The notes under the pieces were generated by a model. That model made no database searches and was not told the origin of the DNA. It saw only the letters and a list, made by a program, of their open reading frames with translations. This document shows, piece after piece, positions 46,259 through 57,832 of a stretch of DNA of 62,425 bases (the first letter of the stretch is position 1; every line of letters starts with the position of its first letter). Where the stretch lies: positions 44,492 to 106,916 of the forward strand of contig MNCI01028423.1 in assembly GCA_015680685.1 (NCBI GenBank). The letters are read 5' to 3'. The DNA is from Gnetum montanum (taxonomy: Eukaryota; Streptophyta; Gnetopsida; Gnetales; Gnetaceae). The translations under genes were made by a program, and so were the position numbers.

Positions 46259-47229
46259 AACAAAAAAAATAAGAAATGAATACCATATAAGTAATCAACC
46301 CATCCCACAGAAAAAGAATAATAATTCAAAATCAAGTAGAATAAAGTACAGGATTTAAGAAATTAGCTTTCTCAAACTGAAAATACCTAAAGTACATAAA
46401 ATATCATACAAGAAGATGAATGCACATAAATCATTAGGCCTAGTAAAGTAAATATCAAGTATTCTTTTATTTATATATAATTTTTTGTATTATTATTAAT
46501 TTTTTACTTATTATACTATTTTTTGAGATCAAGAATGCTCAAGATGTCTTGGTGCTATTGGAATCCAAATCACTGACAAGCTTATTGCATTACTAATGAG
46601 CATGGTTTTGTAGGAAACTTTGTCCATGATGCATATTACTTCAAAAGCTAGAATTCCAACATGAGAATTAGCTACTTTATTGTCAATGAATAAAGTCAGG
46701 TAGGAAATTTTTCTAATGTAGTTTAAACCTCATGTATGTGCCTCATTTTTTTGAGGTAATTATCTAGGTGGTAGTGTAGTAGACGAAGGATCTATCTTTA
46801 CTTTATTAACCTTCAATTTGTTTTAATTAAATAAAATTTGGGGCATAGAAATAGATATGATATATGACCTAAAGATCCATGTGATATTATTATCATTACA
46901 TGTCAAGTCAAAGACTTAGGTAAGATTCATTTTTCAAAGCTAAAAATTCCTAAAACATATACTATAATCTTACAAAACTTTGAATATAAATAGAGAATGG
47001 AAATTAATCATACAAGTAGGGGAATACAGGTAATAGGGTTAGATAATATTCCTTGTGTGATCAAGGCTAGCAATTAGTAAGTTATCCAATCTATTATATT
47101 ATTTGCTATGATATAGACTAGGACTAAGACTAAGACTGAAATTAAATCTAAAATTTTATTCTATAAGGATACTGTTAAGTCTAACTCCTTGACTAGGGCT
47201 TACACATTTTAGGTCCATTTGACACCTAA
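46259..47229. other. AT-rich non-coding DNA
   Basis: I see nothing recognisable here. By position it could be the 3' region of element D, but no polypurine tract or LTR was found. Confidence 0.45.
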
Positions 47230-47700
47230 AGCCACACCTAATTGGATCTTACATAATGAGATATGATTCATGAGACATAACCACGTTGATAGTTGGAGGA
47301 TTTGGATCATCATTTGGGTATTTAGGGTCAAATAGTTGGAGTTTGATTTTAGGTTGCTCACATGTCATATACAACTTAAATTCTTTGATCATTAACTAGA
47401 AAAGTGAAGTCACTATCTTCTAAGGTTTTGATTTTAATACTACTATTAGGATAGACTTCCAGAACCTAATTTGGACCTTCCAATTTAGAAACTAATTTCC
47501 CTAGAAACCTATGAAATCACATATTATAAAGTAAGATCTTATCACACATGTTAAAATTTTTCTTCATTTTGTGAGCATCATGACGAAGTTTGGTTTTCTT
47601 TTCAATAATACATTACTTATTAATTACCTCAAGATGTGCTTCATCAAGTTCATTTAGTTGTATAAGTCATTGTTGATGCATAAATTTTCGACCCACCAAC
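47230..47700 (-). pseudogene. Integrase C-terminal domain remnant of element D
   Basis: Minus-strand text reads 'LIQLNELDEAHLEVINK', 'KTKLRHDAHKMKKNFNMCDK' and 'ILLYNM', then 'FLGKLVSKLEGPN' and 'VYPNSSIKIK'. This is the standard C-terminal block of plant Ty3 integrases: LNELDE..., K.WHD..., GDKVLLFNSRL, FPGKLKSRW.GPF, and EVYP. It is followed by 'PNDDPNPPTINVVM', unassigned. It confirms that the integrase once continued across the 1.4-kb insert to its right. Confidence 0.75.
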
Positions 47701-47819
47701 ATTGGGAAAGAAAAGAAAATTCTCTTTAGGAGACTATTGCCTAGGGAACCTTCCATATGGATATAGAAACTCAAGAATTGTATCAGTTGGAGAGGGCTAC
47801 ATGGCATTTTGAAAATAGT

Positions 47820-49280
47820 AAACTAAAAAAGAAACTCTGGAATTTAAATTGAATGATTGTCTCGAATACAATAAGTAACTAAAATAAATAAATTTTCCCT
47901 GGTCATTTTGATGATGTCGATCATTTACTATCGATGGTGTCCACTGCTTGGTAGGAAGACTACAACCATCACCTAAAGAGAAGGAAAGAGAAAGAGAGAT
48001 TGTTGTAGGAAGGTGCTACCTCTTTGGTGTTGTTGCTATAGTTGCTACAATATGAGAGAGGAGGACTACCTACGTGCCAAAGAGGAGAGGAGGCAAAATA
48101 AAGAGTGTTCACCATTCCACTAGCCATGCACACCATTGCCATTGCTATTAGTTGTGAATTGATGATAACGTGGTGGTGTGAACGTGTTCTAAGAACATGA
48201 AAGAGGGGGGGGGACCTACAAAACACCACCATACTTGCTAGGCAGGGCATGTCATGGGCTTGCAATGCACCTGCTACACTTGGTGTGCTATTGTCGGCTA
48301 CCATTGCACATTGGCCACATGTCCACATCTATGGTTCTAGAGAGAGCTACCTACTATAGCTACCTCATTGTTGGATGTGTTAGAGAGAGTGAGAGCTACT
48401 TGCTATAGTTTCCCATGCTTCACTATCACTAGCAAGAGATTCTCTGTCTTTGTCATTGTTCTACTATGTGTCCTATGATGAGAGAGCTTGCCACCATCTA
48501 TAGTTGCATCCTCCACTTTGCCTATCACATTCATTTGGGTAGAAAGAAGCTTTCACTAGAAAGACACCATTTGTCCCTAGGAAGTCCTCTACTAGTCACA
48601 CGGACACCATTAGCCCCCCCAGCCCCCCCCCCAAAAGAAAAGAGAAGAGGCTCTGCCCTTGTTGCCATTAAAGTGGTAAGTATGTACTTACTTTTTATTT
48701 TATTATCAGTAGTTATTTTTAGGAAGTACATCAAAGTTTATTGATTTAATTTACAATTATGTTCTTCAATTCATAATCATGTTCTTGTACTCAAACCTAA
48801 GTGATATAAATGTTTATTACATGAGATTGGCACAAACACATCAGCACAAGTGCATAGTGTCTTTTGCTTTGGAATGGAAGAAGGAAATGAATTAAGAATT
48901 ATTTTTTTTATTTTCAATTTTTGATTGATGGCAAATATGTATTGTATTGAATTGTATGTTTCAGAAAATGAAACCTCTACATAGAGTAATTTCCAAGTTC
49001 CCACCTACAAGCATTGGAAGTGGAATTAATTAGTTGATAATGTTTTGCGTACTTTTGGTCATTTCAATTATGGGTAGTTGTGATTGACACATGATGTAAT
49101 TTTTTGTAATGATAAGATAGGATAACCCATACAAGCTTTAATTTAATGAGAAATTGTTAAATGTATTATCAATTTTAAATGGAACTTTGGCAGCAAGTTG
49201 TGGTTATAATGTTCTATTGATCATGGCCCTGTGCCTAACATGGGCAAGGTTGACACCAACTAATTGAGCTAAGCATCTAG
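47820..49280. other. Unidentified insert splitting the integrase of D
   Basis: The integrase core (49290-49740) and its C-terminal domain (47230-47700) belong together but are separated by about 1.4 kb. This DNA is richer in G/C than its surroundings at 47960-48660, with a run of nine G at 48205-48213, and C runs at 48614-48620 and 48623-48632. A 'gagagctac.tgctatag'-type direct repeat occurs at about 48337 and 48388. I found no transposase, terminal repeats or family resemblance. Confidence 0.5.
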
Positions 49281-49289
49281 AATGACACT

Positions 49290-49740
49290 TAATTTTAATA
49301 GGTAATAAATTTTTTTACCATATACTAGTTGGTAATGATAAAAACCAAGGCTAGGTCATCAAGATGTTTGATATGACCATAATACATTGCTCAGTTTTAT
49401 AGCCTAGTAACTTCTTCTTATAGATATTATCTTCATCAATATTTTAACTATAGCTTTGTTCACATTTTTAAATTGACCATTATTTTTTGGGGTGATATGG
49501 CATTGCTAGTTTATGTAGAATTCCACAAGACTCAATAATAAGTTCCATAGTTCTATTAAGACTCTAGGCATGCTAAATCTTATTATTACATGTTTGTGAA
49601 GAAAGAAAATTACTACTTTTATGTCATCAATTGTAGTAGCCTTTACTTTAACCCATTTAGAAACATAATAAAAAAAAACTAGAATGTAGAATTTTCTTTG
49701 TGATGGAGGAAATGGTCCTAATATATCACTCATCCATACA
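49290..49740 (-). pseudogene. Integrase core remnant of element D
   Basis: The open piece 49506-49733 reads 'DILGPFPPSQRKFYILVFFY' and 'YVSKWVKVKATTIDD', with 'RFSMPRVLI' near the second catalytic position. After frame changes 'YHPK', 'NGQFKNVNKAIVKIL' and 'KLSNVLWSYQT' continue the core. The Asp of the first DFMGPF motif is present as D-I-L-G. The Glu of the third motif is a Lys, as in B and C. Confidence 0.75.
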
Positions 49741-50249
49741 TTAAAGGGTTCAAAAATAGAAATAGGTTGTTAATACATGTCATGTCTTTTAAAAAGCAAC
49801 CCAACCCATTGGTAGCGACCATAAGATTTTTCAAAGGCAAGTGCATCTTTAAAGAGAGTTATATATAAAATCCACTATTTAATACTTTTACCCATGTACA
49901 TTTATCATCAAAATTCTCTATATAAATCATCATGACATATTCTAAGTATCAATTGTTGTTTCCATTCAGGAACACATCTATGAGCAATACTAGCTATACA
50001 TGTTTTATATAGATAAGGTTCACTCCAAATGTACTTATCCTTCACCCTTAAGAAACTTTGTTTTTCATTACCATCCTATTGAGATGGAGTTTTTAAGGTT
50101 ACTAAATAGTTTGTAATGTTGACAAACCATGATTCTTTTTGTTGTAGATGAAAAAGGCTTTCATTTGGAAATTTATCATTAAGAGAGCCTAACTTTCAAC
50201 ACTCTTTTGGTAAGGCTAGTCATGAAAGATTATTAGCTCCCACATTTCT

Positions 50250-51400
50250 TGTCCTTTTCTATCAATAATTTGTAAATTAAACTCTTAGAGTAAGAGGCAC
50301 ATTTTCTTTATTCTTTAATTTTTAATTTTCTTTATGGCTAGAAACTTAATAGTGAAGTGATCTATATATACTCAAGCTTTATAGCTTGCAAGATAGTGTT
50401 AAAATTTATCTAGAGCATATACTATTGCTAGTAGTTCTTTTTCAATGGTGTTATAATTAATTTGAGAATTGTTCAAAATTTTGAAAATGTAATAACTAAC
50501 CTTAGGTTTTCCCTTGACTAATTATCCTAATATAGCTCCTATGGTTGTATCACTAGCATCACACATTAAATCAAAATAAATTTACCAATTTGGAACACTC
50601 AAAATGGAAATTGTGGTAATTTTTTCTTTAATATTTTGAAAGGATTTCTCCCAATTATTATTCTAATGAAATGAAACCTGTTTTTTAAGTAAATGATATA
50701 GTGGTTTAGAAATTTTTGAAAAGTCTTTAATAAAATGCCCCATAATACCCCATGTGTCCTAGAAAGGATCTAAGACTTTGAATGTGAGTTGGTGAGGTCA
50801 TGGAAGTTATCACTTTTACTTTATTTTGATCCATTTTAATGCTCTTTCTAGAGATGACATAACCTAGAACTACCCCTTTTGTAACCGTGAGATGGCTCTT
50901 TTCCCAACTTAACTTTATATGTTTTTGAATGCATTTTTCTAACACTAATTCTAAACTATCTAAGGTTTGATTAAACAAATTTTCAAATAATGAAAAGGCA
51001 TCCCTAAAAACCTCAAAAAATTCTTAAAGCATATCAACAAATATTAAGGTTATGAATCTTTGAAAGGTGACTAGAACATTGCATGATTCAAATAGCATTC
51101 TTATAAATTCAAAGGTACCAAAATGACATATGAATGTAGTTTTATGTTGATCTTCAATGGCTATGACTATTTGGTTATAGCCATTGAATCCATCTAAGAA
51201 ATAGTAATATTGATGTCCTTGTAAAAGTTTAAGAATTTGATCAATGTATGCTAATGGAAAATGATCTTTTCTTATGTATTGATCTAGCTTTTTATAATCC
51301 ACACATGCTCACCATTTTCCATTTTTCTTAGCTACCACAATTATGGGACTAACCCATTTACTATCTGAGATGGGATAAATTCTTTCTTCTCTCCATAGTT
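50250..51400 (-). pseudogene. RT-RNase H remnant of element D
   Basis: RT pieces are 51024-51302 ('DYKKLDQYIRKDHFPLAYID', 'YYYFLDGFNGYNQIVIA', 'FGTFEFIRMLFESCN') and 50727-50978 ('LVLEKCIQKHIKLSWEKSHL', 'GVVLGYVISRKSI', 'SLRSFLGHMGYY'). In the catalytic box the usual FMDD reads FRDA. RNase H follows at about 50250-50600 with 'FDLMCDASDTTIGAILG' and 'NYNTIEKELLAIVYALDKF'. The order and motifs are Athila-like. The lost Asp in the RT box and many stops make it inactive. Confidence 0.82.
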
Positions 51401-51859
51401 TAGTGATTTCTTCTTTTATAATTTGTTTCAATGTAGGGTTAAGTCTCCTTGAAGGTATTCATATTGGTTTGGCTCCATCCTCTAAGTAGATATGATGTTA
51501 ACATATGTTTGGAGATACTCCTTCTTTTAAATCTTCATAAGTCCAAGCAAATGCATCCATTTTTCTTATTAATGCATCTAGTAGCTTATCCTCTTGTTCT
51601 ATTATTAATTCAAAATTTATAATTAAGGACTTATCCTTAGCTAAAAAGATGTATTTAAGGGTGGTTGTTAGTTCCTTAAGTTGGATTGCACTTTGTTGTA
51701 AGGGTTTTTATAATGTTAATGTGTCAAATCCAAAATCTAATGACTGATTGATTTGTTCATGAAATTTTTGATATTCTTCATTAATATGGACATTTTATTA
51801 ATTATTGAGAACCAATGCTTCTTCACCTATAGCTATCATCACTAGGGCCACTTTGTATA

Positions 51860-52106
51860 TCATTTTTACTTATCATCTTTATAAAACATTCTTATTAAGG
51901 TTTAAAATTTTTAGATTCAATGTCATATTAGTGAAGGATAGTTGCAATAATCCTGGGCAACAATGAATCATGACATTAGTGGTGGCTAACCAATGTCTTT
52001 CTAAGATAACAACAAAATAATATAAATCATGAACCTCTAGTATGACAAAATCAGTATGGTCTAATCCATCCTTAACCTTAATTAAGATGTCCTCCACTAT
52101 TCCTAA
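51860..52106 (-). pseudogene. Protease C-terminal remnant of element D, cut by C
   Basis: Minus-strand 'LGIVEDILIKVKDGLDHTDF', 'VILEVHDL' and 'VVILERHWLATTNVMIH' match the second half of an Athila-type retropepsin; the usual ILGRPFLAT block appears as ILERHWLAT. The active-site half is missing because element C begins at 52107. Confidence 0.75.
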
Positions 52107-53067
52107 TGGGCAGCAAGGTACCCTTATGCTCAACCATATGAATACAAGCGTTTCACACACGATCCGGTTGAATTCCAAAGACTAAGTGCTTATGCACCCT
52201 TGTGGAACAAGGACGGGTTGGTTGATTGTTGTCTTCACAAAATTACTTGTATGTAACAATTGTATGGTTAAGTAAGCTTAAGGCATATGATTTTTATAGC
52301 TTTTATGTTTTTATGTCCTGCTACTAATAAGGGAGGAGAGAGAGATTACTAAGTGACTAATTTAACTTAACTACTGATTAACTGAGCTTCAAGTAATCCT
52401 AACACTAGTATTTGTTCTCACTTGTCATACACATCCTAAATTAGCACAACACTACTAGGATTACCAAATGCTAATCGTTACTAGGTTACCAAGTGTTACA
52501 TGCATGCTTGAAGTAATCGTATTGAGTGTAATTTAACAATTTTCTTAATTGATCAAAATGAATTACCATGCTAATAACAGAAATGTAAAGTGCATAAAAT
52601 ACAATAAAATAAAATAAATGCATAAGAAAATAAAATAAAAGAAATGTGTAAGAAACAAATCTCAAGTGTTGCAAGAATGAATCAAACAACTCATCTTTAT
52701 TGCCATACACAAGGTGTGCTCAGGTACATAATGCTCGAATAAAAATTCATCCACACTTGGACCTCCTATTGTGGGCACTTGGAAAATACTCTAACTTTTA
52801 AACAGACTACAAGAGTTTCACTACTTGATTGGCAAAAGACTTCCTCTTCAATTTTGCACCTAGGCACTGTATTTATAGGTTTGGGAGAAACTTCTCTAAT
52901 AATTAAAGTAAATACTCTAATAATTAGAATAAATACTAAAATAACCACTAGAGTAACCTCTCTAATAATTAGAATAACTACTAGAGTAACCTCTCTAATA
53001 GTTAGAGTAACCACTAGAGTAACTGCTCTAATAATTAGAATAACTGCTAGAGTAACCACTCTCATCA
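52107..53067 (-). repeat. 3' LTR of element C (961 bp)
   Basis: On the minus strand it starts TGATGAGAGTGG at 53067, has a TATA-like box near 52868-52880 (plus strand 'tgtatttatagg') and an 'aataaag'-type signal near 52700, and ends near 52107 where the terminal 'tgatgag' is degraded to 'tgggc'. It aligns with 61349-62290. Confidence 0.85.
52900..53062 (-). repeat. U3 repeat array of C: CTCTAATAATTAGAATAAC and CTAGAGTAACC units
   Basis: Short units such as 'ctctaataattagaataac' and 'tgctagagtaaccactc' alternate eight or more times in U3, upstream of the TATA box in element orientation. 'taataatta' and 'ctctagag'-like parts make them partly palindromic. The same array is at about 62100-62290 in the 5' LTR. 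Long open frames across the array are repeat artefacts. Confidence 0.85.
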
Positions 53068-53100
53068 TACCCCCATGAATGAATGAAAACTCATCCTCAA
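53068..53100 (-). promoter_or_regulatory. Polypurine tract and PPT-proximal block of C
   Basis: Plus-strand 'tacccccatgaatgaatgaa' then 'aactcatcctcaag' is the complement of the block seen before the 3' LTRs of A and B. The G-run on the minus strand lies directly before the LTR start. Confidence 0.8.
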
Positions 53101-54307
53101 GTATAGAAGAAGAGAACCAAGTTCTTTACAAAATATTGGGAAGGTATGGGATTATTGACTAACTGACAATTGATGGTGGAATGTGATGACAAACTCAACG
53201 TGCCTAGTGAATGGATCAATAAGCATATTACAACATTAGTGTTCATGACCATTATGGTGAACACTTCTACATAAATGACATCCAAGCCTTTATTTGGTAG
53301 CTTGTAGAGAAAGAGAGAGAAAGAAAATGAAGTGTGTTACCATCAATGCTAAGATTGCGCCTTCCATTGTTTATCCATAGCCACACCACCAAACTTGCTC
53401 CATTTGTAAATGCTCTAGTTCCGGTTCATCTTGAGTGCTTCCTCCAAGCCCAGTCCATTGTTTGTATGATCGCCATCTACAAAGACAACATAGTCACAAT
53501 AGAGCAAGGATAGATAAACCATAATGTAATTGATACCTTGCCTTGATATGAAGCACATTGGCTGAGTTGTGGTTATGGAAGAAACTGGTTTAGAGATTTA
53601 TCATAGGTGACTACCCAAGGTGTAGGGGTTAGGTGAAAAGTAAAATGGAGGAAATTGAAAAATTTGTGCCAGGGCCTCCACGACTAAGAGAAAACCTCTG
53701 ATAGCTATAAGATGGAAAAATATAAGGAACAAGAAAGATGGGAAGAAATAACAATGGAAACACCAATAAAATGGATGTCATGAATGGGGATGAAATAAGA
53801 GATGATTGATTGCAAGAAATGTTTAAGGAAAAGAACTTAACAATTGCACCAAAAAGGAATGCTAATGGATCCTTCCCAAAGCATGCTCATGCCTTTTATG
53901 CCCTAATAAAGCCACAAAACAAAGAGTCTGTAGGCTTTAAGAATGTCATTTGGAACTAAGGGTTAAAAAATTACCCACAAGAATTCACCAAAGAAAAAAA
54001 AATGCATGAACCTAGAACAGACTAATGATAAAACCAACAATGAGGTGGAAAATGGGAGGAAAGATGGAGAAGAGAGAATGGAATGAAATCCCAAGGACAA
54101 GGTTGTGTAAAGCCCCTTGTGTATTTTATGGTTAAGATGACTGAGTAGAACTTTATCCCAAATCTAGACTCAAATCAACCACATTCATTGACCTCGCATC
54201 AATACACCTAGCCAATCCATCCTCTTCAAGCAACAAGAATGCCTTCACAAAGAGAGACCACCATCGCGAGGAGAGCGAATTGGAGAAGTAGGAAGTGAGA
54301 AAGGGCC

Positions 54308-54769
54308 TTAGTTAGAGGGAACCTTCAGGCATGGGTAACCAGTGCTTGTAGCCCATATTGCTTTATTATGTTTAAGGGGTGTGGTTTGAATTCTCACTTT
54401 TCTCCTTTCTTTTCTCTTTTTTCTTTGGGTGAAAACCACATCATGCAAATACTTATGTTTATTCACCCAGCTTCCTAATTTTTGAACAATGTCAGAATGG
54501 TGAAAAACCCAAGAAACAAGCATCCAAGCACCCAAGAGAATGGCTAGAAAAAATGCATTGAATCCCCTTGAAGTCACACCGTTTTTCATCCTTTGAGTCT
54601 TTCCTTGGTTTGAAAAATTCCTAGCCACCAATTCATTAACAAGTTTACTTAGAAAAATGGGATTGTATAGTTCCAAGCCAAAGGAGACCATAGAGTTGTA
54701 TGGATGAGTGGATGGCATGGACTCATTACCTATTTTACCAAAAGAACCATACCTTAATATCAGCATCAT
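54308..54769 (-). CDS. ORF3 of element C: short protein with one membrane segment
   Basis: This is an intact 153-residue frame after the integrase. It starts 'MMLILRYGSFGKIGNESMPS'. A hydrophobic segment at about residues 90-110 ('FNAFFLAILLGAWMLVSWVF') is long enough to span a membrane. A basic cluster 'RKKRKERRKVRI' follows at about 133-144. The broken ORF3 of B (30033-30560) matches the start, the membrane segment and the basic tail, so the ORF existed before the two families split. The position equals that of the env-like ORF in Athila elements, but it is far shorter than a usual envelope. Whether it is translated, for example from a spliced RNA, cannot be told. Confidence 0.6.
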   Translation of the reverse strand: MMLILRYGSFGKIGNESMPSTHPYNSMVSFGLELYNPIFLSKLVNELVARNFSNQGKTQRMKNGVTSRGFNAFFLAILLGAWMLVSWVFHHSDIVQKLGSWVNKHKYLHDVVFTQRKKRKERRKVRIQTTPLKHNKAIWATSTGYPCLKVPSN

Positions 54770-55030
54770 AATTCAAAGGTAAAAACCAAAAATTAGCAAT
54801 CAATATGATATAATTCAATCCACCATCATCAGCACTTATTAGATGATGAATAAAATTAAATCAAGAAAATAAAGAAATAGTAAAAACATGAACAATGGTA
54901 TAAAACAAAAATAAGAAAAGTTGAAAGAATGTGTAAAAAAAATTCAAAAAGAACTAAGGGCCTAGAATAGTTAGCATAGGTGGCCATCTTCCCCATGAAT
55001 GAGTTGGAAGGAGGAGATCTAAAATAGTGA

Positions 55031-56160
55031 TCAAGGTTGTCCATCAATAGAGGTATCATGTGTACTGGCTATCCTAAGCTCATGAAAAGGTTTGGTTGAT
55101 TCTACGTTAACCAATAGTTTCTTGTCTAGGCTCTCAAGTTTGTATATTGTCATGGCCCTTGAAGGAAAAGTTGTAAAAATAATATAAGGTCCTTCCCATA
55201 GTGTTTGAAATTTAGTATGTTTTGGCACATGTGTGGGATTCCAATAGAGAACCTTATTTCCTAGTTGATATTTAACTTTCTTAATTCTTAGGTCATGACG
55301 TTATTTATTGAATGCCTTGTGCAACTCATTAGATGACAGGGTAGCTAGTCGATTTTCATCTAGCAAGTTAAAGGTTAGCCATTGTTTCTATGCTAGATCA
55401 AGGTCAAGGTTGAGGTCACATGTCATGGATAGTGTATAGAGCTCATTTTGAATGGGAATCATTGGTAATTTACCGTATACTAACTCATAGGGAGAGTAGC
55501 TTATAGGAAGTTTCCATGTGGAGCGGTATGCCCAAAGAGCATTGTTTAGTTTAGTGCTCTAGTCTCACCTAAACTTGCTAACATTTCTTGTCAATATCTT
55601 TGTAATCTTCATATTGGTAACTTTTTCTTGACCGTTTGCTTGGGGGTGGTATGGTGTAGTCAATTTATCCTCAATCCCTTTGTGTTGCATTAATTTCCAA
55701 AAAGTTACACCTGTGAAGTGGGTACCATTATCTAAAATAAGCACACGAGGCACACCAAACCTATTTATGATTTGTTGTTGAACAAATCATTTAGTTGTAG
55801 ATGATGTACAATCCTTAACAGTAGTTTCTTCTACCAATTTAGTTAGGTAATCAATAGCAACAATGATATAGGGTTTTCCATTGGACATTAGTGTAATTGG
55901 CCCCATAAAATCAATTCCCAAAATATCGAAGGATTCTAATGGTTGGATCCATTGTTGTGGACCCTCTATTCTAGCAGTCATTCCCCCATCATGTTGATAA
56001 TGCTCACAAGATTAGATGAAATGATGGATGTCCCGAAATAATGTAGGCCAATAATATCCTACAAGTAAGATCTTGATGGCCATTCATCTCCTAGCATAAT
56101 GACCCCCACAAGGACCCTCATGAGCATCTTGGAGAACTCGTAGTTGATCTATATCAAGAA
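55031..56160 (-). pseudogene. Integrase of element C (degenerate)
   Basis: The core pieces are 55787-55981 ('ESFDILGIDFMGPITLMSNG', 'YLTKLVEETTVKD') and 55565-55753 ('MPRVLILDNGTHFTGVTF', 'LTTPYHPQANGQEKVTN'). The first two catalytic Asp are kept, but the position 36 residues after the second is Lys rather than Glu. The C-terminal part (55031-55228) reads 'FQTLWEGPYIIFTTFPSRAM' and 'YKLESLDKKLLVNVESTKPF'. The N-terminal zinc domain can be read in part near 56000-56160. Stops separate the pieces. Confidence 0.85.
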
Positions 56161-56389
56161 CACACTATCGAACCAAGCCATCAGGACACACTTTGTAAAG
56201 TTGTCCATCCATTGATTTCGATAAAGTACTTGGCTCAGTGAAGAAACTATATTTTCTTCTTAAGGTTTAACTCTTGTGGTATTTTTTGGGTGAGGAGATA
56301 GGTAAGAATGCTAATATACTAGTTTGTATTTGTGGGTGATTGATTATTCACTATACTAGCAAAGAGGAATTCATTAGGAAATTAATCAA

Positions 56390-57660
56390 AAATTGGATGC
56401 TCATCCTCTTTGTTGTCCCATCGCAATCGAGATAAATGATCAGCAACTATGTTCTTGGTGCCTTTACGATCGATCATCATAAGATTAAACTCTTGTAAGA
56501 TTACAATCCATCATATGATACAAGGGCTTACCATTGGCTTATTCATGAGGAACCTTATTGCACTATGATCTGTATGTATATATACTTTATATCCCAATAC
56601 ATAATGTCTAAACGTTTCTAGTGCAAACACTACAATCATTAATTCTTTCTCTATGGTAGTGTAGTTAAGTTGTGCACCAACGATACTTCTAATTGCATAG
56701 TGGATGTAATAAGGACACTTCTAGTCATCTAACTATGTAAGTATGACTCCTAAGGCATAGTTGGATGCATCAGTCATGATATGGAATGGTTTTGACTAGT
56801 TAGGAGTGTGTAGAATAGGTGTTTCTACTAGCTTCTATTTCAGAGTTTGAAAAGCTAATTCACATTCCCTCGTCCACTTGAAAGGTATGTACCTTTTTGT
56901 TAATTCTACCAATGGTTTGAAAACCTTTGAAAAGTTCTTAATAAATCTCCTATAGTATTTAGTATGTCCAAGGAATAACTAAATATCTTTGATAGTTTCT
57001 AGTTGATGGGTAATTCCTTGGATAAATTTGATTTTCTTAGGGTCTACCTCTATCCCTGTGTGTGAGATTTTGTGCCCTAGTACTACATCCTCTTGGACCA
57101 TCAAATGGCTTTTCTACCAGTTGAGCCTCAAATTGGTTTCTACACATGTTTTTAACACTTGCTCTAACTGGTCTAAGGCTTGATCAAAGTTTGCTCCATA
57201 GGTGTAGAAATCATCCATAAAGACTTCTACACCATTTCTTGTCTACCGTTGGAAGATGCTTAGAACTAGTCGTTGAAATGTTGTAGGGGCATTGCACAAG
57301 CCAAATGGCATCTGTTTGAATGCAAAAATTCCCCAAGGACTAGTGAATGTAGTCTTGGCTTGGTCTTCTAGGGCTATTTGTATTTGATTATATTTGCTAT
57401 ATCCATTTAGAAAACTGTAGTCGTGATGCCCTATGATGGTGTCTAAGACTTGGTAAACAAATGGCAACAGAAAGTGATCTTTGAATGTTGCCATATTTAG
57501 TAGCCTGAAATCTATGCACACCCTCCATTTTCCTGCCTTTTTAGGCACAATAACTAAGGGGCTAACCCATTCACTATCAGCAATGGGGTATATGAACCCA
57601 TCCTTGAAAAGCTGTTCAATTTCTTCCCTAACTACTTGCTTCAGCTTTGGGTTCAAACAC
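56390..57660 (-). pseudogene. Reverse transcriptase-RNase H of element C
   Basis: The open piece 57243-57656 gives 'EEIEQLFKDGFIYPIADSEW', 'VSPLVIVPKKAGKWRVCIDF', 'RLLNMATFKDHFLLPF' and 'KQMPFGLCNAPTTFQRLVLS', nearly identical in pattern to element B. A TAG follows, and just beyond it the catalytic 'VFMDDF' is intact (about 57210-57225). RNase H (about 56390-56830) is recognisable by 'TIEKELMIVVFALETFRHYV' and the end 'DHKGTKNIVADHLSRL'. The Athila-type box FMDDF is kept, but the frame is not. Confidence 0.85.
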
Positions 57661-57832
57661 CTCTGCAGTTGTCTTCGAGGCTTTATGGAGGAATTAGTGT
57701 AAATCCTATGTTGGCATATCCTAGGATCTATTCCAGTTAATTTGGGATATGACCAAACAAAGGCTTTTCACCATCTATTGATTACCTTCAATAGTTGTTC
57801 TTTCTATTGAGGAGCAAGCTTAGCATTGATAA

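Larger units (their letters stand above)
47230..52106 (-). mobile_element. Element D: old Athila-like pol, interrupted
   Basis: On the minus strand the order is protease end (51880-52106), RT (50730-51400), RNase H (50250-50600), integrase core (49290-49740), an unrelated insert (about 47820-49280) and the integrase C-terminal domain (47230-47700). The right end abuts the 3' LTR of element C inside the protease region, suggesting that C inserted into D. Stops and frameshifts are dense, more so than in B and C, so D is the older element. LTRs and gag were not seen in the window. The gag side should lie beyond the right edge, past C. Confidence 0.75.

Noticed and set aside
45582-46335. Four long open frames across the 591-N gap
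   Set aside because: They consist almost only of N-derived X residues.
48466-48744. Plus-strand frame of 92 residues in the D insert
   Set aside because: It covers low-complexity C and A runs and resembles nothing known to me.
52766-53078. Open frames on both strands in the C LTR array (also 62040-62303)
   Set aside because: They are translations of the short U3 repeat, with low-complexity peptides such as TLIIRITARVT. Not coding.
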